Of a stretch of DNA of 28,370 nt, positions 8,573 to 16,113 are shown piece by piece; position 1 is the first letter of the stretch, and each line of letters begins with the position of its first letter. The notes under the pieces were generated by a model. It made no database searches. It saw nothing but the letters and a program-made list of their open reading frames with translations, and was not told the DNA's origin. This stretch comes from JBAWXE01 sp037144255 (GTDB lineage: Bacteria > Bacteroidota > Bacteroidia > Chitinophagales > Chitinophagaceae). The position numbers were made by a program, and so were the translations under genes. Location of the stretch: contig JBAWXE010000027.1 in assembly GCA_037144255.1 (NCBI GenBank), forward strand, positions 1 to 28,370. Reading direction: 5' to 3'.

Positions 8573-8604
8573 CGAAATTAGCACAGACCAAGCGATAAAT
8601 CAAA
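8573..8604 (-). promoter_or_regulatory. promoter of odhB
   Basis: On the minus strand, TTTG (8604-8601), a 20-nt spacer, then TAATTTCG (8580-8573), one mismatch from TAnnTTTG with ideal spacing. It starts just past the cdd stop and 38 nt before the odhB ATG. Confidence 0.6.
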
Positions 8605-8626
8605 AAAGGAAGGGTATAAGCAATAA

Positions 8627-9115
8627 TTATGCTTTATCCTCAGACATATCTAAATTTTTACGACTAAAATGGAATGGCAGCAGATATGTAGCATCTTCAA
8701 CTATTATGACATGTCCAGCAGGGCTGCACATATAGACAGCAATTGGTGATGCTTGATGTAGTTGTACTTCCAATATACTCTGACGACAAATGCCACATGG
8801 CGATAAGGGTGTTGCATGATCTCCATTACTGGTATATGACACAGCAATAGCAGTTACTTTTTCAGGTGCTGCCATATCCAGGGTACCTAATAATGCACGC
8901 TCTGCACAAATACCTGCTGGAAATGAAGCATTCTCATGATTGGCGCCGGTAAATATTTTACCATTATCCAATAAGAGTGCAGCACCTACCCTGAAATGAG
9001 AGTAGGGCGCATACGACATATAAGTTGCTTCCTGTGCAGCGGCAATCAATGTTTGTATTTGTATAGGTAGCTCTGTTACCTTTGTTGTAGTATACGAAAA
9101 ATGGAACTTTTGCAT
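8627..9115 (-). CDS. cdd: cytidine deaminase
   Basis: Deaminates cytidine and deoxycytidine to uridine and deoxyuridine in pyrimidine salvage. The 162-aa protein has the zinc site of the small homotetrameric enzymes: CAE (Cys70, Glu72 as proton shuttle) and PCGIC (Cys107, Cys110). The conserved YSHFRVGAAL (residues 38-47) and NHENASF (59-65) contact the nucleoside. The ATG at 9115 is chosen. A start at 9169 would overlap crcB by 31 nt and add 18 unrelated residues. The chain is somewhat longer than the common 130-140 aa, with extra residues at both ends. It lies 23 nt downstream of crcB and is probably cotranscribed. Confidence 0.92.
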   Translation of the reverse strand: MQKFHFSYTTTKVTELPIQIQTLIAAAQEATYMSYAPYSHFRVGAALLLDNGKIFTGANHENASFPAGICAERALLGTLDMAAPEKVTAIAVSYTSNGDHATPLSPCGICRQSILEVQLHQASPIAVYMCSPAGHVIIVEDATYLLPFHFSRKNLDMSEDKA

Positions 9116-9138
9116 GTGTGTAAATTTGATAATACTCG

Positions 9139-9510
9139 TTATCTGGTGAGCCATATACCCATTCTGCAAACCAGTATGCCTATCACTACACTAGAGATAG
9201 TATAGATAAGACCGATAGTGGATTGCTGTTCGCGAATGAGTTTTACATTCTCTAATGCAAATGCAGAAAAAGTTGTAAAGCCACCACAAAAACCTGTGGC
9301 CAGCAATAACCATCCCTGAGACTCCAACCATTGGTTACGTTGTCCCAAGCCAAATAATAAACCAATAATGAAACATCCAACGATGTTAATGATGAAAGTA
9401 GCAAATGGGAATGGGTGATCAACAGACTTATTGATCAGGTAGCTAACACCATATCGTGATACACTACCGGCAAACCCACCAATACCTACCATTAAAAAAG
9501 CGCGTAACAT
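9139..9510 (-). CDS. crcB: fluoride channel/exporter CrcB (Fluc)
   Basis: Small dimeric membrane channel that lets fluoride leave the cell. The 123-aa length and four membrane helices fit. The family motifs IGGFAGSVSRY (residues 10-20), FATFIINIVGCFIIG (36-50) and GFCGGFTTFSAF (73-84) are all present. The start MLRAFLMVGIGG lines up with other CrcB N-termini, so ATG 9510 is preferred although it sits inside a terminator-like hairpin. ATG 9492 (Met7) is the alternative. The short gap to the upstream gene leaves no space for a full fluoride riboswitch, and none is visible. Followed by cdd. Confidence 0.92.
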   Translation of the reverse strand: MLRAFLMVGIGGFAGSVSRYGVSYLINKSVDHPFPFATFIINIVGCFIIGLLFGLGQRNQWLESQGWLLLATGFCGGFTTFSAFALENVKLIREQQSTIGLIYTISSVVIGILVCRMGIWLTR

Positions 9511-9528
9511 ACTTTAAAGTTACGCGCT
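9494..9528 (-). terminator. intrinsic terminator overlapping the crcB start codon
   Basis: On the minus strand, AGCGCGTAAC (9528-9519), a 10-nt loop, GTTACGCGCT (9508-9499), then TTTTT. It is a perfect 10-bp GC-rich stem with a T run. It follows the propeller gene by about 28 nt and the crcB ATG (9510-9508) falls at the loop/3' arm junction. Confidence 0.7.
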
Positions 9529-9555
9529 GATTTGAGAAATTCTATATTAAAAAAT

Positions 9556-10629
9556 TTATTCTACCCAATCGCACACAAAAACATTGGTATCATGACCACC
9601 ACCATTATTACGATTAGAGCTGAAAATGAATTTTTTGCCATCAGGTGAAAACATTGGGAAAGCATCAAAACTATTATCATGAGATATCTTTTCAAGTCCT
9701 GTACCATCTATGTTAATGATATACAGATTGAATGGGAAACCTCTTTCATATTCATAATCCGATGCGAATACAATGTGTTTACCATCAGGGGTAAAACCGG
9801 GTGCCCAGTTGGCCTTACCCAATTTTGTCACCTGATGTACATCAGAGCCATCAGCATTGGCTACATATACTTCCATATGGGTAGGCATTACCATACCTTG
9901 AGCCAACAGATCTTTATATTCTTTTATTTCCTCAGCAGTTTGAGGGCGAGACGCACGCCATACTATCTTTTTACCATCGGGTGAAAAACATGGGCCACCA
10001 TCATATCCTAATGTATTAGATATCTGTTTTACATTAGTACCGTCGATGTTCATAGTATAAATATCTAAGTCACCATTACGCATAGATGTAAATACGATCT
10101 TATCTCCTTTAGGAGATACAGTACCCTCTGCATCGTAACCGGGAGTATTAGTCAGTTGCTTAGTGATCTTACCATTCAGATCAGCTACATAAATATCGTA
10201 ACTATCGTAGATAGGCCATACGTATTTTTTGATCACACTACGATCTGGTACAGGAGGGCAAGAATCGGCAGCCTTATGAGTAGATGCATACAAAAAGTGC
10301 TTTTTGTCGGGCATCAGGTAAGCACATGTTGTACGACCCTTACCTGTGCTAACTAATTTGTAATCAAAATTTTCTCCCGCCTTAGCAGGTATCTTACCAT
10401 AAAATATCTGGTCGCAGTTCAGACCCTCTTTAGGATTGGTGCGCTGAAAAGTAATATGCTCATTATCAAAGCCAAAATACGCTTCTGCATTATCGCCACC
10501 TGTTGTGAGCTGACGCATATTCTTAAAATGCTTCTCATCAGGATAAGCTAGATCTTTTGGTGCTTGTGCTTTTACCACAGCGGAGAATAAGAGCGCTGAA
10601 GCGAGTAGTATAAAACGAGTAGATTTCAT
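9556..10629 (-). CDS. exported TolB-like (PD40) beta-propeller protein
   Basis: A 357-aa protein with a signal peptide (start MKSTRFILLASALLFS, cleavage near VKAQ). It carries four or more PD40/WD40-like beta-propeller units, recognisable by VSPKGDKIVFTS, FSPDGKKIVW, FTPDGKHIVFAS and FSPDGKKFIFSS, each followed by an IxxINIDGT-type strand. Periplasmic location and a binding or scaffold role are likely by analogy with TolB. No catalytic domain is attached and no tol-pal genes are adjacent, so calling it TolB itself would be wrong. The ATG at 10629 is chosen. The frame is open back to 10686 but those 19 residues precede the signal peptide and cover the promoter region. Confidence 0.75.
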   Translation of the reverse strand: MKSTRFILLASALLFSAVVKAQAPKDLAYPDEKHFKNMRQLTTGGDNAEAYFGFDNEHITFQRTNPKEGLNCDQIFYGKIPAKAGENFDYKLVSTGKGRTTCAYLMPDKKHFLYASTHKAADSCPPVPDRSVIKKYVWPIYDSYDIYVADLNGKITKQLTNTPGYDAEGTVSPKGDKIVFTSMRNGDLDIYTMNIDGTNVKQISNTLGYDGGPCFSPDGKKIVWRASRPQTAEEIKEYKDLLAQGMVMPTHMEVYVANADGSDVHQVTKLGKANWAPGFTPDGKHIVFASDYEYERGFPFNLYIINIDGTGLEKISHDNSFDAFPMFSPDGKKFIFSSNRNNGGGHDTNVFVCDWVE

Positions 10630-10655
10630 ATTGCGACTTATAAATATTAGACCTG

Positions 10656-10681
10656 CGAAGTTAACCTGACTGATTGTACAA
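10656..10681 (-). promoter_or_regulatory. possible promoter of the propeller gene
   Basis: Minus-strand TAACTTCG (10663-10656) is one mismatch from TAnnTTTG and resembles the odhB box. The nearest TTG (10681-10679) is only 15 nt away, short of the usual spacing. It lies 26 nt before the ATG. Confidence 0.35.
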
Positions 10682-10686
10682 GCCAT

Positions 10687-10708
10687 ATAGAATTGTCATA
10701 GAATTGTC
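10687..10708. repeat. two tandem copies of an 11-bp unit
   Basis: ATAGAATTGTC occurs twice head to tail, immediately upstream of the presumed propeller-gene promoter. It could be a paired binding site for a regulator, or chance. Confidence 0.5.
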
Positions 10709-10751
10709 AAGCCACGTAATGATTCTTATCATATAAAATTTAACCAAATAA

Positions 10752-10779
10752 AATGGGGTACATAAACATGTACCCCATT
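10752..10779 (-). terminator. terminator of the GEVED/FnIII gene
   Basis: A perfect 12-bp inverted repeat, AATGGGGTACAT (10752-10763) and ATGTACCCCATT (10768-10779), with a 4-nt loop, 23 nt beyond the stop codon. The minus-strand T tract is interrupted (TTTTATTT). Confidence 0.7.
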
Positions 10780-10802
10780 CCCAAAATGCAATTAATAAAG
10801 CT

Positions 10803-12485
10803 CTATTCAGATTTAGTCACTTTTACAATCTTTTTATTGATACCATCAGTGTATTGTATCAGGTACAGTCCGGCAGGTAACTGCTTCATATCTATGTTCA
10901 CTTTTTCTGTTTCAGATACTACCAAATTGATGATCCTACCAGCGATATCAGTAAGCATGATAGTAGCATGATCATTATATAGTTTACCCGAAATGCTAAC
11001 AGTAATAACATCTTTTACCGGATTAGGATAAACCGATAAGGAGATCTCATTTCCGGCAGAAACATTTACAAACCCTGCAGTAGCAAGAGTAGTGAAAGGT
11101 ATAGTAGTCCAAGATGAGAAATTACTGCTACCGCAATTGGTACGGACATGTAAATAATAGGTAGTAGCAGGCGTAAGACCTGTAGGATTATATGTAGTGC
11201 CTGTAGTAGCAGTACCGGAGCCAGTAGGAGCTGATGCTGAATTATCTACTACATATTCATAGCCTGTTGCTCCTACAACAGCAGTCCAACTAAGATTGGC
11301 TGAAGTAGATGTTATACCGGAAGCAGTAAGACCAGTAGGCGCATTACAACCCGCAGCACTAGTATTAAATGGTATAGTGACCCAAGTAGAGAAATTACCA
11401 CCACCACAATTAATACGCACATGCAAATAATATGTAGTAGCAGGCGTAAGACCGGTAGGATTGTATGTAGTACCGGTAGTAGCAGTACCGGAACCGCTAG
11501 GCGCTGCTGCGGAATTATCGACTACATATTCATAGCCTGTTGCGCTGGCAACTGTATTCCAACTAAGGTTGGCCGAGGTAGATGTAACACCCGATGCAGT
11601 AAGACCAGTAGGAGGGGCACAAACAGCTGCAAGAGTAGTAAATGGAATTGTAACCCATGCAGAGAAACTACCGCTACCACAATTAGTGCGAACATGTAAA
11701 TAATAGGTAGTAGCTGGCGTGAGGCCTGTTGGATTGTATGTAGTACCAATAGTAGCAGTACCGGAACCAGTAGGCGCTGATGCTGAATTATCTACTACAT
11801 ATTCATAGCCTACTGCACCTGTAGCTGTATTCCAACTCAGATTTGCAGAAGTAGAAGTAATGCCAGATGCTGTAAGACCAGTGGGTGCAGGGCAGGTAAC
11901 AACAGAACCTGTAGCAATAACTGCTGTATAGTCATGTACTTCTCCAAAGATAGAAGCTAAAACAGTAGGACAAGCCAATAATGCAGGATATACTTCACTA
12001 CCAGAAACAACTGCTCTCATTCTATGGCTACCCACCGTAGCACCTGTAGGAATACTGATACTTATGTTAGTTAGAGATGTAGTTATTGCCCCACCACCAA
12101 CACTTTCTGTAGTACTAAATGTACCATCATCATTAAAGTCTATCCATATTTGAATATTATCTGGATTGAGAATACTTGCTGTATTTGTTGATACTGTATA
12201 ATTAGTACCCTGATTAAGTGTAACTGTCATAGTAAGATGGCTATCTTCATAATTACCACTACTGCAACCGCTATTTAAATCACTTATAGATGTACTGCTT
12301 TCCCCTACTAAAGTGAATGTATTGATCTCATCACCAAAAGAACAACCATACAGTGGGAAATACCCAGGTGTGCAATAGGACGTTGCAAATGATTTATTGA
12401 ATAAACTCATTATTAAAATAAAGCATAGCACAAGCTTAATGGATGCACTATTAATCTGATGTTTGGGAAGTAATTTTTGGTTCAT
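10803..12485 (-). CDS. T9SS-secreted GEVED and triple fibronectin III protein
   Basis: A 560-aa surface or secreted protein. A signal peptide (hydrophobic 17-33, ending KSFA) is followed by a GEVED-type domain (about residues 50-191; IQIWIDFNDDGTF and the closing GEVHDYTAVI are the hallmarks). Three fibronectin type III repeats of exactly 91 residues begin at Cys198, Cys289 and Cys380 and share TGLTASG-TSTSANLSW and TPATTYYLHVR. The tail from about residue 479 (LSVYPNPVKDVITVSI ... KKIVKVTKSE) is a type A T9SS sorting domain. No enzyme domain is seen, so adhesion or matrix binding is the reasonable guess. Single gene with a terminator. Confidence 0.85.
   Translation of the reverse strand: MNQKLLPKHQINSASIKLVLCFILIMSLFNKSFATSYCTPGYFPLYGCSFGDEINTFTLVGESSTSISDLNSGCSSGNYEDSHLTMTVTLNQGTNYTVSTNTASILNPDNIQIWIDFNDDGTFSTTESVGGGAITTSLTNISISIPTGATVGSHRMRAVVSGSEVYPALLACPTVLASIFGEVHDYTAVIATGSVVTCPAPTGLTASGITSTSANLSWNTATGAVGYEYVVDNSASAPTGSGTATIGTTYNPTGLTPATTYYLHVRTNCGSGSFSAWVTIPFTTLAAVCAPPTGLTASGVTSTSANLSWNTVASATGYEYVVDNSAAAPSGSGTATTGTTYNPTGLTPATTYYLHVRINCGGGNFSTWVTIPFNTSAAGCNAPTGLTASGITSTSANLSWTAVVGATGYEYVVDNSASAPTGSGTATTGTTYNPTGLTPATTYYLHVRTNCGSSNFSSWTTIPFTTLATAGFVNVSAGNEISLSVYPNPVKDVITVSISGKLYNDHATIMLTDIAGRIINLVVSETEKVNIDMKQLPAGLYLIQYTDGINKKIVKVTKSE
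11076..11894 (-). repeat. three 273-bp tandem FnIII-coding repeats
   Basis: Units at 11622-11894, 11349-11621 and 11076-11348 within the GEVED gene. They are strongly alike at DNA level over most of their length (for example the TACTACATATTCATAGCCTG stretch occurs in related form in each), which shows recent duplication or gene conversion. Confidence 0.85.
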
Positions 12486-12580
12486 AATTTAAAAAATTAA
12501 GAGGTGAAAATAAAATGCATATGTGAGTAGTATAAATATAGTATTTTTTTATGATAAAAGCACTCCAGCAAATATTTCAC

Positions 12581-12611
12581 AAAAAAAAGGGTTGTGATGT
12601 CACAACCCTTT
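12581..12611 (-). terminator. terminator of the MBL-fold gene
   Basis: On the minus strand, AAAGGGTTGTGA, a 2-nt centre and TCACAACCCTTT form a perfect 12-bp stem (12611-12586) followed by five more T. It starts 20 nt past the stop. Confidence 0.85.
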
Positions 12612-12630
12612 GAATATCAATCATTACTAT

Positions 12631-13485
12631 TTAAAGTATATGGTTCTGAATATCCTTTAAAGCGAACGTAGTTTTAAGCCTAACACCCTTATCTGTCTTT
12701 TGAAGAGAGCAACATTCATTTATGGGGTCATGTTCAAAGAATAATACCCAGTTACCTGCAACTGCTTCTGCCAGCAATCGCTTCTTTTCATTCATAGTCT
12801 CCAAGGGGCGCATATCATAAGCCATGACCCAAGGCATAGGTAGATGGTGAATACTTGGCAAGAGATCGGCACAATACAATATCTGGGTACCATTATTATT
12901 GATCTGAGGCAGCATCATACTATCAGTATGTCCATTCACATAACGGATGCGAATGTTAGGAGCCCACTCTTCGCCATCTGTTGTTTCTACAAAACGTAGT
13001 TTGCCGCTTTCTTCTATTGGTAGAATATTTTCTTTCAGGAAAGAGGCTTTTTCGCGGTCATTTGGATGCAAAGCAGCATTCCAATGTTTGGCAGAGCTCC
13101 AATAAGTAGCATTCTTAAAAGCAGGAACTAACTTATCATTCTCTCTTTTGATAGAACCACCGCAATGATCAAAATGCAGATGTGTTAGAAATACATCAGT
13201 AATATCATCGGGGGTATAGCCATAGTTGAACAATGATTTCTCCAAAGTATCATTACCATGTAAGTAATAATGCCCAAAGAATTTTTCATCTTGCTTATTA
13301 CCCATACCATTATCTATCAATATCTTTCTATTACCATCTACTATCAGCAAGCAACGAAGAGCCCAAGAACACATGTTATTATCATCAGCCGGATTAGCTT
13401 TATTCCATAGGCTTTTAGGTACTACCCCAAACATAGCACCACCGTCCAATTTGAAATGTCCTGTATTAATTGTATATAACTTCAT
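12631..13485 (-). CDS. MBL-fold metallo-hydrolase
   Basis: A 284-aa metallo-beta-lactamase-fold hydrolase with the dinuclear metal motif THLHFDHCGG (His102, His104, Asp106, His107), a downstream NGHTDSM histidine and an ADLLPS aspartate. No signal peptide, so it is cytosolic. The layout resembles the lactonase/AttM-like branch (N-acyl homoserine lactonases and related), but the true substrate cannot be read from sequence. ATG 13485 is chosen. A GTG at 13491 would overlap the upstream stop codon. The upstream transporter stops 2 nt before the ATG, so translational coupling is likely and the hydrolase may act on something the transporter moves (inference). Confidence 0.8.
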   Translation of the reverse strand: MKLYTINTGHFKLDGGAMFGVVPKSLWNKANPADDNNMCSWALRCLLIVDGNRKILIDNGMGNKQDEKFFGHYYLHGNDTLEKSLFNYGYTPDDITDVFLTHLHFDHCGGSIKRENDKLVPAFKNATYWSSAKHWNAALHPNDREKASFLKENILPIEESGKLRFVETTDGEEWAPNIRIRYVNGHTDSMMLPQINNNGTQILYCADLLPSIHHLPMPWVMAYDMRPLETMNEKKRLLAEAVAGNWVLFFEHDPINECCSLQKTDKGVRLKTTFALKDIQNHIL

Positions 13486-13487
13486 AC

Positions 13488-14837
13488 TCACTTTATTGTG
13501 GCGATATCCGCCTGTTCATGTTTTGATTTTACTATTGCAAGGTACAAAATGATAGCACCAACTGCAAAGAAGCCCACAAGGGCAATAATGGAATTTCGCA
13601 TAGAACCCGAAAGCTCTTCTATCATACCAAAAGAGAACATACCAATAACAATTGCTATCTTTTCTGTCACATCATAAAAACTAAAGAATGATGCAGTATC
13701 ATGGGTAGGTGGCATCAGTTTTGAATAGGTAGATCTGCTTAAAGATTGTATGCCACCCATTACCAAGCCTACTACAGCTGCTACTATATAAAACTGCAGA
13801 GCAGTTTGTATGTAATAAGCTGCCACACAGACTCCCATCCATACAAACACAACACCTAATAACACTTGCAGGTTCCCAAAATGCTCTGATAATTTCGCCA
13901 TTATATAGGCTCCGGCAATAGCTACAAGCTGTATAATAAGTATCACAGCTATCAGACTACCTGTATCCAGCTTCAATTCTTTACTACCAAATAGCGTAGC
14001 TGCCAGCATAACAGTTTGCACACCCATACTATAAAAAAAGAAACCTCCTAAATACCTGCGTAATACCGGCATATGTTTTAGCTGAAACCATACCTTCTGA
14101 AGCTCTATAAAACCGCTCTTTATAATACTACTTTTTCTATCCGTACTTACAGGTCTTCCCTTAGGCAAATGTCTAAATGTGATCTGTGAAAAAGATGCCC
14201 ACCAAACACCTACCAGCAGAAATGATAAACGAGCAGGGAATGTAGAATCACTAATACCAAACCATTCCGGTTTCAATACAAATAAAAAGCAAACCAGTTG
14301 CAACAATACACTCCCTACATAGCCGTAAGAAAATCCTTGGGCACTTACCCTATCACGATCTGCCTCTACTGCTATCTCTGGCAAGAAAGCATTGTAAAAT
14401 ACCAAGCTACCACAATAGCCTATAGCGGCAAGCACAAAACATATGATACCCCATTCCAGTGTATTACTTTTGAAAAAGTACAATCCACAACAAGCAAATG
14501 AACCCAGATAACAAAAGAGTTTCATAAAGGATTTCTTGTTACCCTTGTAATCTGCTATAGATGAAAGTATAGGAGAAAGTAATGCAATGACCAGATAGGC
14601 AAAAGCCAATGCGTAATCGAACAGTACACTATTGGTATAGCTGCGACCAAAGAATGTTACTTTATCATTGATGATCTTGTCCCCATCCTTTACAGAGGTA
14701 ATAGCTGCATAATATGCCGGAAAAATTGTAGATGTAATAACTAGGTTATAGGCAGAATTAGCCCAATCATACATAGCCCATGAACGATGCAATTTCTTTT
14801 CAGCCTTTTTATTAATAGTAGCTTCGGTTGGCTCCAT
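13488..14837 (-). CDS. UMF1/Atg22-type MFS transporter
   Basis: A 449-aa polytopic protein with about 12 membrane helices. The start of the core, RSWAMYDWANSAYNLVITS (about residues 17-35), is the diagnostic opening of the UMF1 (unknown major facilitator 1, Vps/Atg22-like) family. QSLSRSTYSKLMPP near residue 370 is the family's conserved loop. Substrate unknown; yeast Atg22 exports amino acids from the vacuole. The frame opens at 14891, but that ATG is inside the terminator of the upstream gene, so the ATG at 14837 (MEPTEATINKK) is chosen. It is followed with a 2-nt gap by the MBL hydrolase. Confidence 0.85.
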   Translation of the reverse strand: MEPTEATINKKAEKKLHRSWAMYDWANSAYNLVITSTIFPAYYAAITSVKDGDKIINDKVTFFGRSYTNSVLFDYALAFAYLVIALLSPILSSIADYKGNKKSFMKLFCYLGSFACCGLYFFKSNTLEWGIICFVLAAIGYCGSLVFYNAFLPEIAVEADRDRVSAQGFSYGYVGSVLLQLVCFLFVLKPEWFGISDSTFPARLSFLLVGVWWASFSQITFRHLPKGRPVSTDRKSSIIKSGFIELQKVWFQLKHMPVLRRYLGGFFFYSMGVQTVMLAATLFGSKELKLDTGSLIAVILIIQLVAIAGAYIMAKLSEHFGNLQVLLGVVFVWMGVCVAAYYIQTALQFYIVAAVVGLVMGGIQSLSRSTYSKLMPPTHDTASFFSFYDVTEKIAIVIGMFSFGMIEELSGSMRNSIIALVGFFAVGAIILYLAIVKSKHEQADIATIK

Positions 14838-14882
14838 ATCAACTAAAGTATAATTTTTCGGCCGATAAATAATATATCCTAT

Positions 14883-14913
14883 AAAAAACAAAGGCGATGC
14901 TATGCACCGCCTT
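14883..14913 (-). terminator. terminator of the ureohydrolase gene
   Basis: On the minus strand, AAGGCGGTGC (14913-14904), loop ATA, GCATCGCCTT (14900-14891), then TGTTTTTT: ten pairs including one G-T. Confidence 0.8.
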
Positions 14914-14937
14914 ATTAAAAATTACTTAGAGATCATA

Positions 14938-15984
14938 TTATGCTATCAGGTAATTACATAGCTTATATAATATTCTGGCACCAACTATACCATCTATACC
15001 ATCACCACTATGTTCGCCACATGAAACCTCATTCAGATCAAATCCAATCAATTCTTTGCCACTGGCTCGCAGTTGTTTGAACAGATAGAATATTTGTTCT
15101 ACCTCAAATCCCCCCGGTACAGGTGTACCTGTATTAGGGCATAACTTAGGATCCAGGCCATCTATATCAAAACTGATATATACCTTCTGAGGCAGCTCGC
15201 TAATTATGTCATCACATATTTTCTTCCAGTTTGCACCTTCGTATTGTTGTGCTTTGATCTCTTTATCAAAGAAGGTAGCAATACGATCAGGGTTTTGTTG
15301 AATAAGCATTAGCTCATCATCACAATAGTCACGAATACCTACTTGTACCAGCTTACTTATTTGAGGTACTTGCTTCAGTACATTGTACATAATAGAAGCA
15401 TGTGAGTACGTAAAGCCTTCGTATGACTCACGCAGATCTGCATGAGCATCTATTTGCAAAATACCAAAGTCGTTATGCACCTCTGATAAAGCCTTGATGA
15501 AACCCAATGGTGTGCTATGATCGCCACCAATAAGCCCTACTTTTTTTCCTTTGCGTAACATGTTCAATGTCATCTCATGTACCCAATTATACAACATGGT
15601 ACCACCTTCATTAACTTCTTTCAGTTTTTCTGAAAGTTGGTCATTATCTGCGACATCGCCTCCATCTACCAGATGTGATATGATCAGCTCTGCACATTGA
15701 CGCAGATAGTCGCTTTTTTTACGAATATTCCTATCTATAGGCAACATGTAAAAACCCTTTTTCCAACCATCAGTCACATCCGGATCAAAAAGATCTACCT
15801 GCATAGATGCATCGAAAATATTTTCCGGTCCACGGGCAGTACCCGGGCGGTAGGAAACAGTTACCTCCCATGGAACAGGTAACAGCACTAATTGAGACTC
15901 TTCTTCATTGAAAGGTAGCCCAAATATGTTATTTGATTTTAATCCAACCGAATTAGGGTCAAATTTTGATAGGTCAGCCGACAT
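14938..15984 (-). CDS. ureohydrolase (arginase/agmatinase/formimidoylglutamase family)
   Basis: Manganese hydrolase of C-N bonds in guanidino or formimino compounds. The 348-aa protein has all metal motifs: GGDHS (His156), DAHAD (Asp179, His181, Asp183) and SFDIDGLDP (Asp273, Asp275), followed by the substrate-loop wording NTGTPVPGG. The N-terminus is longer than in typical agmatinase (about 300 aa), as often seen in the Bacteroidota members. Substrate is uncertain: agmatine, arginine or formimidoylglutamate. No arginine decarboxylase or histidine-degradation gene is adjacent to decide it. Own promoter with a perfect -7 box 18 nt before the ATG. Divergent from ccmE. Confidence 0.88.
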   Translation of the reverse strand: MSADLSKFDPNSVGLKSNNIFGLPFNEEESQLVLLPVPWEVTVSYRPGTARGPENIFDASMQVDLFDPDVTDGWKKGFYMLPIDRNIRKKSDYLRQCAELIISHLVDGGDVADNDQLSEKLKEVNEGGTMLYNWVHEMTLNMLRKGKKVGLIGGDHSTPLGFIKALSEVHNDFGILQIDAHADLRESYEGFTYSHASIMYNVLKQVPQISKLVQVGIRDYCDDELMLIQQNPDRIATFFDKEIKAQQYEGANWKKICDDIISELPQKVYISFDIDGLDPKLCPNTGTPVPGGFEVEQIFYLFKQLRASGKELIGFDLNEVSCGEHSGDGIDGIVGARILYKLCNYLIA

Positions 15985-16002
15985 AGATTGTATTTATCGG
16001 CG

Positions 16003-16010
16003 CAAAAGTA
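16003..16010 (-). promoter_or_regulatory. -7 box of the ureohydrolase gene
   Basis: Minus-strand TACTTTTG matches TAnnTTTG exactly, 18 nt before the ATG. No well-placed -33 TTG is visible. Confidence 0.5.
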
Positions 16011-16041
16011 AAACTTAAATCAAATAAAGCTCTTTTCATAT

Positions 16042-16049
16042 TACCTTTG
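16042..16049 (+). promoter_or_regulatory. -7 box of ccmE
   Basis: TACCTTTG matches TAnnTTTG exactly, 64 nt before the ccmE ATG, and is divergent from the ureohydrolase box 31 nt away. No -33 TTG is seen. Confidence 0.5.
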
Positions 16050-16113
16050 TACTGTAAAGAATAGAAATAAGGTAGATATTTGTCTTTAAAGCAATTATCA
16101 CAATAATACAGAG

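Noticed and set aside
7831..8598. Open frame of 255 codons on the plus strand
   Set aside because: Antisense to odhB in a region of Ala/Pro/Lys-rich codons that leaves the opposite strand free of stops; its translation resembles no protein and odhB is clearly real.
9511..9555. Fluoride riboswitch upstream of crcB
   Set aside because: Only 45 nt separate crcB from the upstream gene and the known aptamer's conserved segments are absent; only a simple hairpin is present.
9556..10629. Calling the propeller protein TolB
   Set aside because: It has PD40 units and a signal peptide but no TolB N-terminal domain is apparent and no tol or pal genes are near.
11421..11699. Plus-strand frame of 92 codons rich in Cys, Arg and Thr
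   Set aside because: Shadow of the FnIII repeats of the GEVED gene; composition reflects the reversed Thr/Gly/Ser codons.
11076..11894. Regular repeats as a possible CRISPR array
   Set aside because: Units are 273 bp, coding, and similar throughout with no spacers.
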